NCBI GenBank assembly: GCA_900543365.1
Contig: UQRG01000103.1
Location: 1 to 5,636 of the forward strand
DNA length: 5,636 bases
Source of the DNA: an uncultured Eubacterium sp.
GTDB taxonomy: Bacteria; Bacillota; Clostridia; Lachnospirales; CAG-274
Direction of reading: 5' to 3'
The notes beneath the pieces were generated by a model. That model was not told the origin of the DNA. It made no database searches and was given only the letters and a program-made list of their open reading frames with translations. Positions 5,608-5,636 of this stretch are shown here, piece after piece; position 1 is the stretch's first letter, and each line of letters begins with the position of its first letter. The translations under genes were made by a program, and so were the position numbers.

Positions 5608-5636
5608 ATGAATAAATTAAAAACGATTGTAGATGA
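5608..5636 (+). CDS. Start of an unidentified gene, cut by the window end
   Basis: The ATG at 5608-5610 is preceded by AAAGGAG (5595-5601) at 6 nt spacing and by a plausible promoter at 5545-5573. Only MNKLKTIVD is visible before the window ends, which is too little to identify the product. The good start signals make it likely to be a real gene. Confidence 0.6.

Overview
The window looks like chromosome from a low-GC anaerobic member of the Clostridia. Base composition is strongly AT-rich and the ribosome binding sites are strong (AAGGAGG, GGAGG). The gene content fits as well: a HydE-type radical SAM protein, a class IV branched-chain aminotransferase, and a sigma factor next to a DUF4367-like membrane protein. 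I cannot name a genus or species from sequence alone. Nothing looks like a phage, an insertion sequence, a CRISPR array or a structural RNA gene.

Layout, left to right. Positions 1-148 hold the C-terminal end of a sigma-70-family (ECF-like) sigma factor on the plus strand. A plus-strand membrane protein of 277 residues (214-1047) follows and is the likely anti-sigma partner. A perfect 16-bp hairpin (1099-1134) separates it from the convergent minus-strand ilvE (1143-2213), which has its own good promoter (2250-2278). Next on the minus strand come a divergent hydE-like gene (2320-3282), then gltX (3512-4957), then a small one-TM protein (4954-5451) whose stop codon overlaps the gltX start as ATGA. 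A near-consensus promoter at 5497-5525 would drive the small protein and gltX together. From the same intergenic region a plus-strand promoter (5545-5573) points to a gene that begins at 5608 and runs off the window.

How the genes relate. The sigma/anti-sigma pair would be a cell-surface signalling module. IlvE interconverts branched-chain amino acids and their 2-oxo acids. GltX charges tRNA with glutamate. HydE-family enzymes act in assembly of the [FeFe]-hydrogenase H-cluster. These are separate functions; only the sigma/anti-sigma pair and the small protein-gltX pair look like transcriptional units.

The points most worth a second look are regulatory or concern sequence divergence. The anti-sigma-like gene has a second, in-frame start with a near-ideal ribosome binding site, which would yield a form lacking the cytoplasmic domain. 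A 24-nt near-palindrome lies just before its first ribosome binding site. The hydE-like gene has an operator-like dyad at its predicted transcription start and a stable hairpin beside its ribosome binding site. The HydE-like protein departs from typical HydE at several usually conserved positions around the active site. I do not see clear evidence of a wholly new multi-gene system.
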